Source: Thiomargarita sp. (GTDB taxonomy: Bacteria; Pseudomonadota; Gammaproteobacteria; Beggiatoales; Beggiatoaceae). Taken from it: DNA of 34,103 nucleotides. The DNA is taken from positions 1-34,103 of the forward strand of contig DYNN01000021.1 in assembly GCA_020721045.1 (NCBI GenBank). The letters are read 5' to 3'. Under the pieces are notes generated by a model. The model saw nothing but the letters and a program-made list of their open reading frames with translations, was not told where the DNA came from and did no database searches. The position numbers and the translations under genes are program-made. This document shows, piece after piece, positions 24,290-33,060 of this stretch. Numbering within the stretch: the stretch's first letter is position 1; each line of letters begins with the position of its first letter.

Positions 24290-26329
24290 TTATTGTAAGT
24301 TGGGTTTGTGATCTAATTGTTGTTTTTTATCATTTTTCACTACAGGATAACCCGCATACAAGGAATAACCAATACTGGTAGATAAACTTAACATCGTAAG
24401 AACCATCATGCCACTCATGCCAGCACCCGTAAGAAAAATCGTACTTATCCCAAAAATTGAGGGTACAAGAATCATTGCTTGTTGCACGTTCATATGATGA
24501 TTAAAACCTTGTGCCAATTCAAACAGACGAGATAAATGCTGAATACCTTGATCTAACAATAAAATTTGTGCCGTATCAGTAGCCAATTGCGAAGCACCAT
24601 TCAAGGAAATAGAAACTTGAGCTTGTTTCATAGCAATCGCATCATTAATCCCATCACCAATATAGCAAATGAAATGACCTTCTTGTTGCAATTTCTCAAT
24701 AATTTCAGCTTTTTGTTGAGGTAAAGTGTGAGCAAAATAGTGATCAACGTCAAGTTCTTTTGCTAAATGGGCTGTTGGAGTTTCAGCGTCTCCAGAAATG
24801 ATATAAGTTTTTTTAATTTGTGCCAGTTGTTTTAGTTTTCGAATAGTGGCTTTCGCTTCTGGTCGTATCGTTGGCAATAATTCAATAGCTCCAACGAGTT
24901 GTTTGTCGACTGCAATCATGATCAAACTATGACCTTGTTGTCGAGCTGTTTCTTGCGTATATTTTACAGATTCAGGAATATCAATATTTTCCGAAGTCAT
25001 GAACCGATAACTACCTATAGTGATTATCTTTTCCTTTATCACTACTTTAACTCCGTAACCTAAGCGATATTCACTATGTTCTGGTTCATAGAAAGTAGTA
25101 TCTCGTTGTTTTGCTTCTTGTAAAATAGCGCGTGCTAGAGGATGCGTTTGTTTATGTTCAGCAATTGCTGCAAATTGTAGAATTTCATTTTCTGTATACT
25201 CTGAAAAAGAATAAATATGACCAACATGAGGTTGTTCTTCTGTTAAAGTGCCTGTTTTATCAAAAATGAGCGTATCCACTTGACTGAGTAAATCTAATGA
25301 ACGCCCATCTTTTATTAATATACCTTCATCCATAGATTGCTTAAGGTAACGTGATAAACTTAAAGAACCAGCAATTTTGAGTCGTTCTTTAGGATGGACA
25401 AATAATACAGCAACGGCGGATTCAAAACCAAATAATGGTAAAGCAATAAGCCCTGTCATTAGCGTGGGTTTGACCAATTGACGCGAGAACGATTCAAATT
25501 GAAGGACAGTCAACGATTTATAATCAGCAGTTTGATTGAGTACTTCTACAATCTTTGTAGCATTGGTTTCTGCGCCTGCTTTTTCTACTAAGAGATGAAT
25601 TTTTCCTGATAATACAATGGTCATGGCAAATACTTTATCACCTTGACCTTTTTCCACTGGCATAGATTCACCTGTAAATCGATGCTCATCAATGCCGGCA
25701 ACTCCCCAAACAATCTGTCCATCAGCCGGAATTAGTTCTCCTGCACTCACTACCAAAATATCACCGGCATGAATCTCAAATAAGGGAACAGAAATTTCAA
25801 TATTATCCTTTAGTAGCCACACTTTTTTAGGCATATCTTGATAAATATCTACTAATTGATGATGAGAATCACGTAAAACACGCGAAGTTAAAATATCACC
25901 CAATGTACTGACAAATGCTAATAAACTACCAATAAAGAGATGTTGTCCAGCGATTGCTCCCAAAATTGTCATAGTTGATAAAGTTTCAACGTCAATTTTT
26001 CCTTTTTTTAGCAATTCCCAAGTAATATATATTTTTCTTCGCACAGCAAAGAGCATGAATGGTGCTGCAAGCCAACTTAATGGTGGATATACTAAATAAC
26101 CAATGGAAGCAAAACCGATAGCAATAGAAGTATAAGTTAAATCTTTCGTTGTTCTTTTTTTGCTAACAGATGAATTTGCTAATTTTTCTTCAACTTTGTT
26201 CTCTTTTAAGTGTTTAGTATATTGTTTTTGCTTAAGAATTAATTTTCTGTTATGCAATTGCTTTTGTTCACGCCAATTTTGATAACCAATTCCGAAAACG
26301 CCACTTAAAATAATTAAATTAATAATCAT
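24290..26329 (-). CDS. P1B-like P-type ATPase lacking the CPC metal motif
   Basis: A 679-residue membrane pump of P1B-like layout. The catalytic set is complete: TGES (219-222), DKTGT with the phosphorylated Asp357, HP at 396-397, and GDGIND (558-563). Hydrophobic segments lie near 1-17, 67-95, 118-145, 288-311 and 610-660. Where P1B pumps have CPC/CPx, about 44 residues before the phosphorylated Asp, this protein has V-H-P-K (311-314), so the Cys ligands are lost. The only Cys in the first 600 residues is C555. There is no N-terminal HMA domain, only a Lys/Glu-rich cytosolic stretch (20-62). The transported ion is unknown. It lies 20 bases after the c-di-GMP regulator gene, 16 bases before the lactonase gene. 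Confidence 0.85.
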   Translation of the reverse strand: MIINLIILSGVFGIGYQNWREQKQLHNRKLILKQKQYTKHLKENKVEEKLANSSVSKKRTTKDLTYTSIAIGFASIGYLVYPPLSWLAAPFMLFAVRRKIYITWELLKKGKIDVETLSTMTILGAIAGQHLFIGSLLAFVSTLGDILTSRVLRDSHHQLVDIYQDMPKKVWLLKDNIEISVPLFEIHAGDILVVSAGELIPADGQIVWGVAGIDEHRFTGESMPVEKGQGDKVFAMTIVLSGKIHLLVEKAGAETNATKIVEVLNQTADYKSLTVLQFESFSRQLVKPTLMTGLIALPLFGFESAVAVLFVHPKERLKIAGSLSLSRYLKQSMDEGILIKDGRSLDLLSQVDTLIFDKTGTLTEEQPHVGHIYSFSEYTENEILQFAAIAEHKQTHPLARAILQEAKQRDTTFYEPEHSEYRLGYGVKVVIKEKIITIGSYRFMTSENIDIPESVKYTQETARQQGHSLIMIAVDKQLVGAIELLPTIRPEAKATIRKLKQLAQIKKTYIISGDAETPTAHLAKELDVDHYFAHTLPQQKAEIIEKLQQEGHFICYIGDGINDAIAMKQAQVSISLNGASQLATDTAQILLLDQGIQHLSRLFELAQGFNHHMNVQQAMILVPSIFGISTIFLTGAGMSGMMVLTMLSLSTSIGYSLYAGYPVVKNDKKQQLDHKPNLQ

Positions 26330-26349
26330 AACTTATATTCTCTTATTAC

Positions 26350-28500
26350 TTATGGATTAAAATTATCAAGATACAAAGGTTTGGCGGGTGCAATCCAATG
26401 TCCTTGAATGTAATTAACCCCAATCGTTTGTAATTGTTTGAAAATTTCTTCTTCTTCTACATGTTCGGCAATTGTTTGTAGTGACATAAGACTTGCAAGC
26501 TTGTGAATCGCATCTACCATAGCGTAATCAATAGAATCTGTTAGCATATGTTGAATCAAAACTTTGTCAATTTTAATAAAATCAACGGGTAAATGTTTTA
26601 AATAAGCAAAAGATGCAATGCCAGAACCAAAATTATCTAAAGCAAAATAACAACCTAACTTTTTCAATTCGTTAGCAAAGTAATCGGTGTGACTCAAACT
26701 GGTAATAGCACAGGTTTCGTTGACTTCAAAACACAATTTTTCTGGTGGGATATGGCTTTCTTGCAAACCATGAATGAGACTTTCAATAAAATTTTTATCA
26801 CTCATGGAGTAGCCAGAAACATTGATATGAACCAGTGATAGTTTTTCCGTATGTTGAGGGTGTTGAGTCAACCAATGAAGCACTTTGTTAATCACCCATT
26901 GATCAAGTTTTGCCATTAAATTGTAACGCTCTGTGGTTGACAAAAACGCACCAGGTAAAATCAAATTACCCTTACCGTCATTCATCCGTAATAAAATTTC
27001 ATAATGATGCGATGTTTGTTGCGAAGATAGCACTTGTTCTGTGGCAACAATAGGCTGATAAAACAAGACAAAACCATTTTCAATTTCAAAATTATTGCGT
27101 AATAGGGGCAACCATTGTATCTCTTGCTTAAGTCCTTTAGCATCTTCTTTTTGGTAAACGTGAATATTATTACGTCCAGCGTTTTTTGCTGTATAACAAG
27201 CTGCATCCGCCATCGCTAAAATACTTTCGTGACTGACTAATATATCCGCAGTAATCATCACTAAACCAATGCTGATGCCAATGGTAAATATTCCTTTTTC
27301 TTGACGACTACCATCCCAATAAAATCTGAATTTTTCTATATTTGCACGTAAATTGTAGGCAATATTTAAAGCGTGTTGTTGTGAGCAAAATTCGAGTAAC
27401 AAACCAAATTCATCGCCACCCAAACGCGCTAATGTCACTTGGTGAATGCCATGATGTATTTCAGTTTGTTTTTTTAAAATCAGCGCAACATCTCGCAGCA
27501 GTTGATCACCGGCTTCATGTCCACAAGTATCGTTGACAATTTTGAATCGATCCAAGTCCATGTATAGTAAGGCATGTTCCGATATTAATACGCTATTTTC
27601 CACATTGTTATCGTGACGATGATTGTGATTAACAACTTTTTCCAAACGTGCATTAAATTCATGTAAATTCCACAAATCAGTCAGTGCGTCATGTTTAGCT
27701 TGATAAGAAAGTTTTTGAGTTAATTTACGATTTTCAGTCACATCGTGAAAAACTAATACCATACCAATAATATCACCATTACGATCACGAATTGGCGCAG
27801 CAGAATCTTCAATCGCAAAACGTTTCTTGCCATTACGATGAATTAATACGGTGTCTTCCGATAAATCTATCATTCGACCTTCAACTGTACAGATATAAAT
27901 CGGAAATTCAATCGGTTGTCCAGAATTTTCTTCAATGATATTAAAAACTTGTTTTAGCGGTAATCCTCTGGCTTGTTCATTGTGCCAACCGGTTAATTTT
28001 GCAGCAATGGGATTTAAATATTCAACATAACCTTTGGCATCGGTAGTAATTACACCATCTGCAATTGAAGCAAGCGTGACTTGTGCTTTTTCTTTTTCTT
28101 CAAATAACGCTTCTTCAGCATGTTTGGCTTGTAAAATGTAATGAATACGATTGCGTAATACATCCCAATTGACGGGCTTGGTCACATAATCAACGGCACC
28201 GGCGGTATAAGCTCGATCTACCCATTCTCGTTCCACAAAAGCGGTGACCATAACAATCGGTAAATGTTGAGTATGCGGTAGTTGTCGAATAGCCGTGACT
28301 GCTGCAATCCCATCCAATACGGGCATGTCTGCATCCATCAAAATTAAATCAGGCGTTTTCGCGGCAACGTATTCTATGGCTTGTTGACCATTTTCAACCG
28401 TATCCACTTGATACCCACATTTTTGTAATATTTGAATGAACATTCCGCGAATTAAAGGGGCATCATCAACTATTAAAATATGAGCTCGCGCATTGATCAT
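26350..28500 (-). CDS. response regulator with REC-PAS-GGDEF-EAL domains
   Basis: A 716-residue soluble regulator of c-di-GMP. The receiver (1-120) is intact: D12/D13, phospho-acceptor D56, Thr86, Lys108. A PAS domain follows (about 136-255). The GGDEF domain has an intact GGDEF (361-365), so cyclase activity is likely. The EAL domain reads E501-IL, N560, E595, K643, E679 and Q699, all expected Mg or catalytic positions. The DDFG motif, however, is D622-N623, so phosphodiesterase activity may be weakened or lost. Its ATG overlaps the stop of the upstream receiver-Hpt gene (ATGA), so both are made together; the Hpt or a kinase encoded elsewhere could phosphorylate D56. Confidence 0.95.
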   Translation of the reverse strand: MINARAHILIVDDAPLIRGMFIQILQKCGYQVDTVENGQQAIEYVAAKTPDLILMDADMPVLDGIAAVTAIRQLPHTQHLPIVMVTAFVEREWVDRAYTAGAVDYVTKPVNWDVLRNRIHYILQAKHAEEALFEEKEKAQVTLASIADGVITTDAKGYVEYLNPIAAKLTGWHNEQARGLPLKQVFNIIEENSGQPIEFPIYICTVEGRMIDLSEDTVLIHRNGKKRFAIEDSAAPIRDRNGDIIGMVLVFHDVTENRKLTQKLSYQAKHDALTDLWNLHEFNARLEKVVNHNHRHDNNVENSVLISEHALLYMDLDRFKIVNDTCGHEAGDQLLRDVALILKKQTEIHHGIHQVTLARLGGDEFGLLLEFCSQQHALNIAYNLRANIEKFRFYWDGSRQEKGIFTIGISIGLVMITADILVSHESILAMADAACYTAKNAGRNNIHVYQKEDAKGLKQEIQWLPLLRNNFEIENGFVLFYQPIVATEQVLSSQQTSHHYEILLRMNDGKGNLILPGAFLSTTERYNLMAKLDQWVINKVLHWLTQHPQHTEKLSLVHINVSGYSMSDKNFIESLIHGLQESHIPPEKLCFEVNETCAITSLSHTDYFANELKKLGCYFALDNFGSGIASFAYLKHLPVDFIKIDKVLIQHMLTDSIDYAMVDAIHKLASLMSLQTIAEHVEEEEIFKQLQTIGVNYIQGHWIAPAKPLYLDNFNP

Positions 28501-29894
28501 TGTGTATTTTCCAACTGTAACATATGGGCAATTTGATGTTTTACGATATAATTAACTTGTTCTATTTCGTCTTTTATTATGAGCAAGCATTCAGTTATTT
28601 GTTCTTTTTGATTACTTTTGGCAAATTTCTCCAAATCATGACATAAACGAGCTAATTTGATTGCACCGATTTGCGCACTCTCCCCTTTAAATTGATGCGC
28701 TTTATGTTGCAATGATTCAAAATTTTCATATTTGGCAAATGTATTCAGACTGGTTAGCTGTATCGGTGCATATTCAATAAATTGGTATAATAATGAATGA
28801 GTACCTTCTCCCATAATCGAGTGTAAATCTTCAATAATTTTGAAATCTATCGATGAATCAAAGTCTGTTTTTTTATTTTCTTCAATGGGTTGCATAATCC
28901 GTTTGCTACCTAACCAATGTTTTAGAAGATTAGCCAATGTATCTAGGCGAATAGGTTTAGTTGCATGCTCATCCATATCGGCTGCTTTGGCGGCAAGGCG
29001 ATGTTCTGGCAAAGCGTAAGCTGTGAGTGCAATAATTGGTGTACGCAATTGTCCGGTTTCCTTTTCACGCCGTCGAATTTCTCGCGCAGTTACGTAACCA
29101 TCTAATATGGGCATTTGACAATCCATTAAGATTAAATCATACACTTGTCCAGCAACTTTTTCTAATGCTTCTTGCCCATTTTCAGCAGTCTCTACTTGTA
29201 GATATCCTAAACGTTTCAACATGCTGATAATTAAGTTACGATTCAATAGGCTATCTTCAACAATCAGGATTTTATAGGGTAAGACAGTTTTTTCATCCAT
29301 AATAGGTATAATTGATTTAGTAGGTTCTGAATAAGATATTTTATTCTCATTAACAGGTATCACATGAGATACTGTATCATGCAAGCGATCAATAGAAAAT
29401 GGAAGGAGTAACTGTTCGAAAATACCCAATTGCATGATTTCTCTTGTGCTCATTGATACTAGCGTGGCTGTCAATAGAATGACCGGAAAAAAAGGAATTT
29501 CCTTCCGTTGGCGACATGCGCGTATAAACTCTATTCCATTCATGTCAGGAATATGATGTTCAACCAAACCAAGCTGAATTTTGCTTCCAAGATGAACGGC
29601 ATTTTCCAACTGCATCAATCCTTGTACAATGCTGTTTGCCAATATCACTTCTACTCCCCATATTTTTGCCCGTTCTTGCAATAAATCTCTTTGTATTTTG
29701 TCATTGCTAATAACAAACAAACTTCCGCGCGACATTTGACCTACCATCGGAGATTGGGAATCAAGTGATTGATTTAAATGGGATGTAAACCATTGCGGAT
29801 CATTGGCATTTAATTGTGTATATAAACCCATTTTTCCACCTATTTGGTCGATTGTTGGTGTGAAATTATGACGATACTCATACACATTATTCAC
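28497..29894 (-). CDS. two-receiver plus Hpt phosphorelay protein
   Basis: A 465-residue protein with two receiver domains and a C-terminal Hpt, but no kinase. Receiver 1 (about 58-178) is degenerate: the phospho-Asp is Glu112 in LVEHHIPDMNG, and the strand-5 Lys is Leu (L164 before P165), so it probably cannot be phosphorylated and may mimic the active state. Receiver 2 (about 207-328) is complete: E212/D213, D258 in LMDCQMPILDG, Thr291, Lys313. The Hpt domain (about 350-455) carries H400 in HKAHQFKGES. The arrangement is the tail of a hybrid histidine kinase such as BarA without its sensor and kinase, so it is likely a phosphorelay intermediate. It is first in the minus-strand run and coupled to the GGDEF-EAL gene. 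Confidence 0.92.
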   Translation of the reverse strand: MNNVYEYRHNFTPTIDQIGGKMGLYTQLNANDPQWFTSHLNQSLDSQSPMVGQMSRGSLFVISNDKIQRDLLQERAKIWGVEVILANSIVQGLMQLENAVHLGSKIQLGLVEHHIPDMNGIEFIRACRQRKEIPFFPVILLTATLVSMSTREIMQLGIFEQLLLPFSIDRLHDTVSHVIPVNENKISYSEPTKSIIPIMDEKTVLPYKILIVEDSLLNRNLIISMLKRLGYLQVETAENGQEALEKVAGQVYDLILMDCQMPILDGYVTAREIRRREKETGQLRTPIIALTAYALPEHRLAAKAADMDEHATKPIRLDTLANLLKHWLGSKRIMQPIEENKKTDFDSSIDFKIIEDLHSIMGEGTHSLLYQFIEYAPIQLTSLNTFAKYENFESLQHKAHQFKGESAQIGAIKLARLCHDLEKFAKSNQKEQITECLLIIKDEIEQVNYIVKHQIAHMLQLENTQ

Positions 29895-29983
29895 AATGTA
29901 AAAATATAGTTTTTAACCTGCAAAGCGCGTCATTCTAATCTTAGCATAATTATGGAAGAGGATTTTATTCTTAAAGATACAAT

Positions 29984-30000
29984 ATGTTATAATCTAACAT
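29984..30000. promoter_or_regulatory. dyad over a -10-like element upstream of lpxB
   Basis: TATAAT (29988-29993) sits inside a 6-bp perfect inverted repeat ATGTTA/TAACAT, 134 bases before lpxB. The -35 match (TTATTC, 17 bases upstream) is poor. This could be a promoter with an operator, but the region is very AT-rich. Confidence 0.3.
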
Positions 30001-30126
30001 AAATTTTCCTTATACCACGTTATAAAACTATATTATAAAATACTTATAAAGTAAATAAATTTGCAGCTATTCTCCCATGAAGACAAACCATTACGTTATA
30101 GTAATAATATTTATTAACTTAGGAAA

Positions 30127-31287
30127 ATGATGAAAATTGCTATCGTAGCCGGTGAATTATCAGGTGATTTACTAGGTGCAGGCTTAATTCGCGCATTAAA
30201 AAAATACTATCCACACGCCCAATTTGAAGGTATTGGGGGCAAAGATATGTTACAAACCGGATTTGTCAGCCATTATCCATTGGAAACTTTATCTGTTATG
30301 GGATTGGTTGAAATCATTAAACATTACCGTAAAATTAAACATTGTCGCGACAATTTACGAGATTATTGGCTAAAAAATCCGCCCGATGTATTCATTGGTA
30401 TTGATGCACCTGATTTTAACTTAGGATTAGAAACCGCACTAAAAATAGCAGGAATTCCAACAATACACTACGTAAGTCCCTCTGTTTGGGCATGGCGGCA
30501 ATATCGTTTACCCAAAATTGCACGCGCTTGCGACTTAATGTTAACGTTATTTCCTTTTGAAGCCACTTATTATCAACAACAGAAAATTCCAGTTAAATTT
30601 GTAGGACACCCTTTAGCCGACGCAATTCCCCTAAATAACACTGATCCACGACAGGCACGTCAACAACTTGGTTTATTAGAAAAAGCAGAGAAAACAACTA
30701 AATGGATTGCATTATTACCCGGTAGCCGTTACCAAGAGATTGAAAAACTAGGAGAAATTTTTCTACAAACAGCAAATTGGTTGTATCAACGAAATTCTCA
30801 CTTGCATTTTGTAGTGCCTTTAGTTAATAATAGCAGGATAAACAAACTATTTTCGTCTCAAGTAAATGCAATTGCACCCAAATTACCTTTGACAATTGTG
30901 ACAGAACAAGCCAAGCAAGTAATATCTGCAGCCGATGTAGTATTAATCGCATCAGGTACGGCAACATTGGAAGCCATGTTATTAAAACGTCCAATGGTCG
31001 TCGCCTATCGTCTGGCACCTTTAACTTACTGGTTAGCAAAATGGTTAGTGCATACAACCTATTTCGCTTTGCCTAATTTACTAGCACAAAAACCATTAGT
31101 ACCAGAATTTTTACAACATGAAGTCACTTGCGACAAATTAGGACACAGTATTTTGCTTTATTTAGAAGACGCTGAAGCTATCAATCAGTTAAAAACAGAA
31201 TTTATGGCATTACACCATCAATTACGACAATCAGCTGATCAACAAGCAGCAAAAGCGGTATTTTCCTTGCTTGAAAACACATTATAA
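30127..31287 (+). CDS. lpxB: lipid-A-disaccharide synthase
   Basis: LpxB (GT19) condenses UDP-2,3-diacylglucosamine with lipid X to form the lipid A disaccharide at the inner membrane. The 386-residue length is normal. Family motifs are IAVAGELSGDLLGAGL at residues 4-19 in slightly varied form, FEGIGGKDM, DFNLGLE after IGIDAPDF, YVSPSVWAWR, the FPFEATYY stretch, FVGHPL, LLPGSRYQEI, and ASGTATLEAMLLKRPMVVAYR near the donor site. AGGA at 30121-30124 is a fair ribosome binding site. ATGATG gives two adjacent possible starts. In many gammaproteobacteria lpxB lies in an lpxD-fabZ-lpxA-lpxB-rnhB cluster; here it stands without those genes. Confidence 0.97.
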   Translation: MMKIAIVAGELSGDLLGAGLIRALKKYYPHAQFEGIGGKDMLQTGFVSHYPLETLSVMGLVEIIKHYRKIKHCRDNLRDYWLKNPPDVFIGIDAPDFNLGLETALKIAGIPTIHYVSPSVWAWRQYRLPKIARACDLMLTLFPFEATYYQQQKIPVKFVGHPLADAIPLNNTDPRQARQQLGLLEKAEKTTKWIALLPGSRYQEIEKLGEIFLQTANWLYQRNSHLHFVVPLVNNSRINKLFSSQVNAIAPKLPLTIVTEQAKQVISAADVVLIASGTATLEAMLLKRPMVVAYRLAPLTYWLAKWLVHTTYFALPNLLAQKPLVPEFLQHEVTCDKLGHSILLYLEDAEAINQLKTEFMALHHQLRQSADQQAAKAVFSLLENTL

Positions 31288-31407
31288 TTTCAATTTTATG
31301 TTTGAAATAGCAAATAACTTAAAAAAATAATCCTATCGATGACTTGTTTTATCAAAAATATCCCTAATTTATACTCCTAATGATATTCACATTAAATAAG
31401 CTGACAT

Positions 31408-32169
31408 ATGTTTAAACGGTTAAAAGAAGACATAACCTGTGTGTTTGACCGTGATCCAGCGGCACGTAGCACGTTTGAAATACTGACAACCTATCCGGGT
31501 GTTCATGCAATTTTCATGCATCGCCTCAATCACTTCCTATGGCAAGCTAATTGGAAGTGGTTAGCCCGTTTTTTATCAATGTTTACTCGCTGGGGTACCG
31601 GAATTGAAATACACCCAGGTGCCACTATTGGACGGCGTTTTTTTATCGATCATGGCATGGGTGTAGTGATAGGTGAAACCACAATTATTGGCGATGATTG
31701 TACCTTGTACCATGGTGTTACCTTAGGTGGAACTACATGGCAAAAAGGACAACGCCACCCGATTCTAGGTAATGATATAGTCGTTGGTGCCGGTGCTAAG
31801 GTATTGGGACCGATCAAAATTGGCAATGGAGGGCGTATTGGCTCTAATGCAGTAGTCCTCAAACCTGTTCCCGAGGGTGCTACTGTTACCGGTATTCCGG
31901 CAAGAGTCGTTGAAGTTGATAACAAGAAAGCTCGGCATAAAAAAATTTTTGACGCCTATGGAATACCACAAGATATGCCAGACATCGACCCGATACAACA
32001 TGCTGTCGACAAAATGCTCGATCACATTCTCGCTATGGATGAAAAATTACAAGCTATCTGTCAGACATTAAAACAACTTGGTGCTGAAACTGAGGGCTTG
32101 TTGCCAAAAGAATTAGATTCCTGTCAGATTCGTGTTAAAGAAGGCGCGAATAATCAAGATGGAACCTAA
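31408..32169 (+). CDS. cysE: serine O-acetyltransferase
   Basis: CysE makes O-acetylserine from serine and acetyl-CoA, the committed step to cysteine. The protein has 253 residues: an N-terminal helical region ([20 protein letters not shown]) and a left-handed beta-helix of hexapeptide repeats. Catalytic motifs are [24 protein letters not shown] (active-site Asp-His) and [10 protein letters not shown] (second His). The C-terminal extension (about 180-253) is longer than in the short, EpsC-type enzymes but does not end in the usual CysK-binding Ile. It lies about 106 bases before iscR. The cysE-iscR order is seen in other gammaproteobacteria and links cysteine supply to Fe-S cluster assembly. 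Confidence 0.94.
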   Translation: MFKRLKEDITCVFDRDPAARSTFEILTTYPGVHAIFMHRLNHFLWQANWKWLARFLSMFTRWGTGIEIHPGATIGRRFFIDHGMGVVIGETTIIGDDCTLYHGVTLGGTTWQKGQRHPILGNDIVVGAGAKVLGPIKIGNGGRIGSNAVVLKPVPEGATVTGIPARVVEVDNKKARHKKIFDAYGIPQDMPDIDPIQHAVDKMLDHILAMDEKLQAICQTLKQLGAETEGLLPKELDSCQIRVKEGANNQDGT

Positions 32170-32196
32170 TAATAGCCTAGTATTTTTTACGGTAAA

Positions 32197-32228
32197 ATAC
32201 TTGACTATTTTAGTTCATTAAGTAATAC
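32197..32228 (+). promoter_or_regulatory. iscR promoter with IscR type 1-like operator
   Basis: The -35 TTGACT (32201-32206) and -10 TAATAC (32223-32228) have a 16-base spacer. Bases 32197-32221 fit the type 1 IscR site well: ATA, a pyrimidine pair, GACT, an A/T centre, then AGT and its partner half. In E. coli, [2Fe-2S]-IscR binds such sites over its own promoter and represses it, so autoregulation is expected. A second TATAAT lies at 32239-32244. Confidence 0.75.
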
Positions 32229-32275
32229 TTAATTATTATATAATCACTAATGTAAATATAGAGAAGGATAGAACC

Positions 32276-32749
32276 ATGAGACTAACAACAAAAGGACGTT
32301 ACGCTGTCACTGCGATGTTGGATTTAACCATCCATCACAACGAAGGTCCCATCACATTGGCTGATATTTCCCAACGTCAGGGAATTTCTTTATCCTACTT
32401 GGAGCAACTTTTTTCTAAGCTACGCAAAAAAGGCTTAGTGGACAGTGCTCGTGGACCTGGCGGTGGTTACCGTTTAAGTCGTCCAGCCACAGAAGTCACA
32501 GTTGCTGAAATCATCATGGCAGTTGATGAAAAAGTCGATGCCATGCGCTGTAAAGGGCAAAAAAATTGTAAAGACGAAAAACCTTGCTTAACTCACCAAT
32601 TGTGGGCAGACTTAAGCGATCAAATTTACGATTTTCTAAACGGCATTAGTTTAGCAAAAGTTGTAGAAAAACGGGCAAAAGAAGCTTCCCAAGAAGTGGC
32701 AGCCAGACAAGAAAAGACAGGTAGACGCACCAAACGTCAAATTAAATAA
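32276..32749 (+). CDS. iscR: Fe-S cluster assembly regulator IscR (Rrf2 family)
   Basis: IscR senses cellular Fe-S status through a [2Fe-2S] cluster and controls isc/suf genes. The 157-residue protein starts [17 protein letters not shown], the family signature. The winged helix-turn-helix contains [28 protein letters not shown] and the wing [11 protein letters not shown]. The cluster ligands C92, C98, C104 and H107 are at exactly the E. coli positions. The lysine/arginine-rich tail ([15 protein letters not shown]) is probably disordered. The ribosome binding site is AAGGA (32264-32268). The iscSUA genes do not follow; tRNA-Val and dusB do, so this regulator is separated from the assembly genes it normally heads. 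Confidence 0.97.
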   Translation: MRLTTKGRYAVTAMLDLTIHHNEGPITLADISQRQGISLSYLEQLFSKLRKKGLVDSARGPGGGYRLSRPATEVTVAEIIMAVDEKVDAMRCKGQKNCKDEKPCLTHQLWADLSDQIYDFLNGISLAKVVEKRAKEASQEVAARQEKTGRRTKRQIK

Positions 32750-32788
32750 TACGCTGATTTATTTAAATTAAGTGTTGTCACTTACATC

Positions 32789-32818
32789 GACCAATCTTGC
32801 CATAACGTGAGATTGGTC
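32789..32818 (+). terminator. hairpin after iscR
   Basis: A perfect 9-bp stem GACCAATCT/AGATTGGTC (32789-32797, 32810-32818) with a 12-base loop lies 40 bases after the iscR stop. There is no T run, so termination is uncertain. The loop holds TAACGTG, part of the 20-bp repeat core. Confidence 0.5.
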
Positions 32819-32869
32819 AATCTTAAATAGTAGAGACCTACGCGGGCTACCTTCAGTCAATTAAAAAGA

Positions 32870-32898
32870 TTGACGTAATGCCAATAGCACTCTAAAAT
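32870..32898 (+). promoter_or_regulatory. tRNA-Val promoter
   Basis: TTGACG (32870-32875), a 17-base spacer and TAAAAT (32893-32898) form a strong sigma70-type promoter. Its expected start near 32905 is only a few bases before the mature tRNA 5' end. Confidence 0.7.
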
Positions 32899-32911
32899 AA
32901 ACAATCTATTC

Positions 32912-32986
32912 GGGCGATTAGCTCAGCGGGAGAGCACTGCCTTCACACGGCAGGGGTCACTGGTTCGATCCCAGTATCGCCCACCA
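32912..32986 (+). tRNA. tRNA-Val (anticodon CAC)
   Basis: A complete 75-base cloverleaf with encoded CCA. The acceptor stem is GGGCGAT/ATCGCCC, the D stem GCTC/GAGC, the anticodon stem CTGCC/GGCAG with loop TTCACAC and anticodon CAC reading GUG, and the T arm ACTGG-TTCGATC-CCAGT. All stems are perfect. The dusB gene begins 74 bases later with no hairpin between, so a shared transcript is possible. Confidence 0.95.
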
Positions 32987-33060
32987 TTTTGATTTACCTG
33001 AATTATTTCTGCATTTCCCTTAGTTATCCATCTCCTCTATTATTTTCAAAAAATTTTCTC

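Noticed and set aside
32989-33060. dusB start at TTG 32989
   Set aside because: It begins 3 bases after the tRNA CCA end and adds a hydrophobic stretch absent from DusB; ATG 33061 fits the family.
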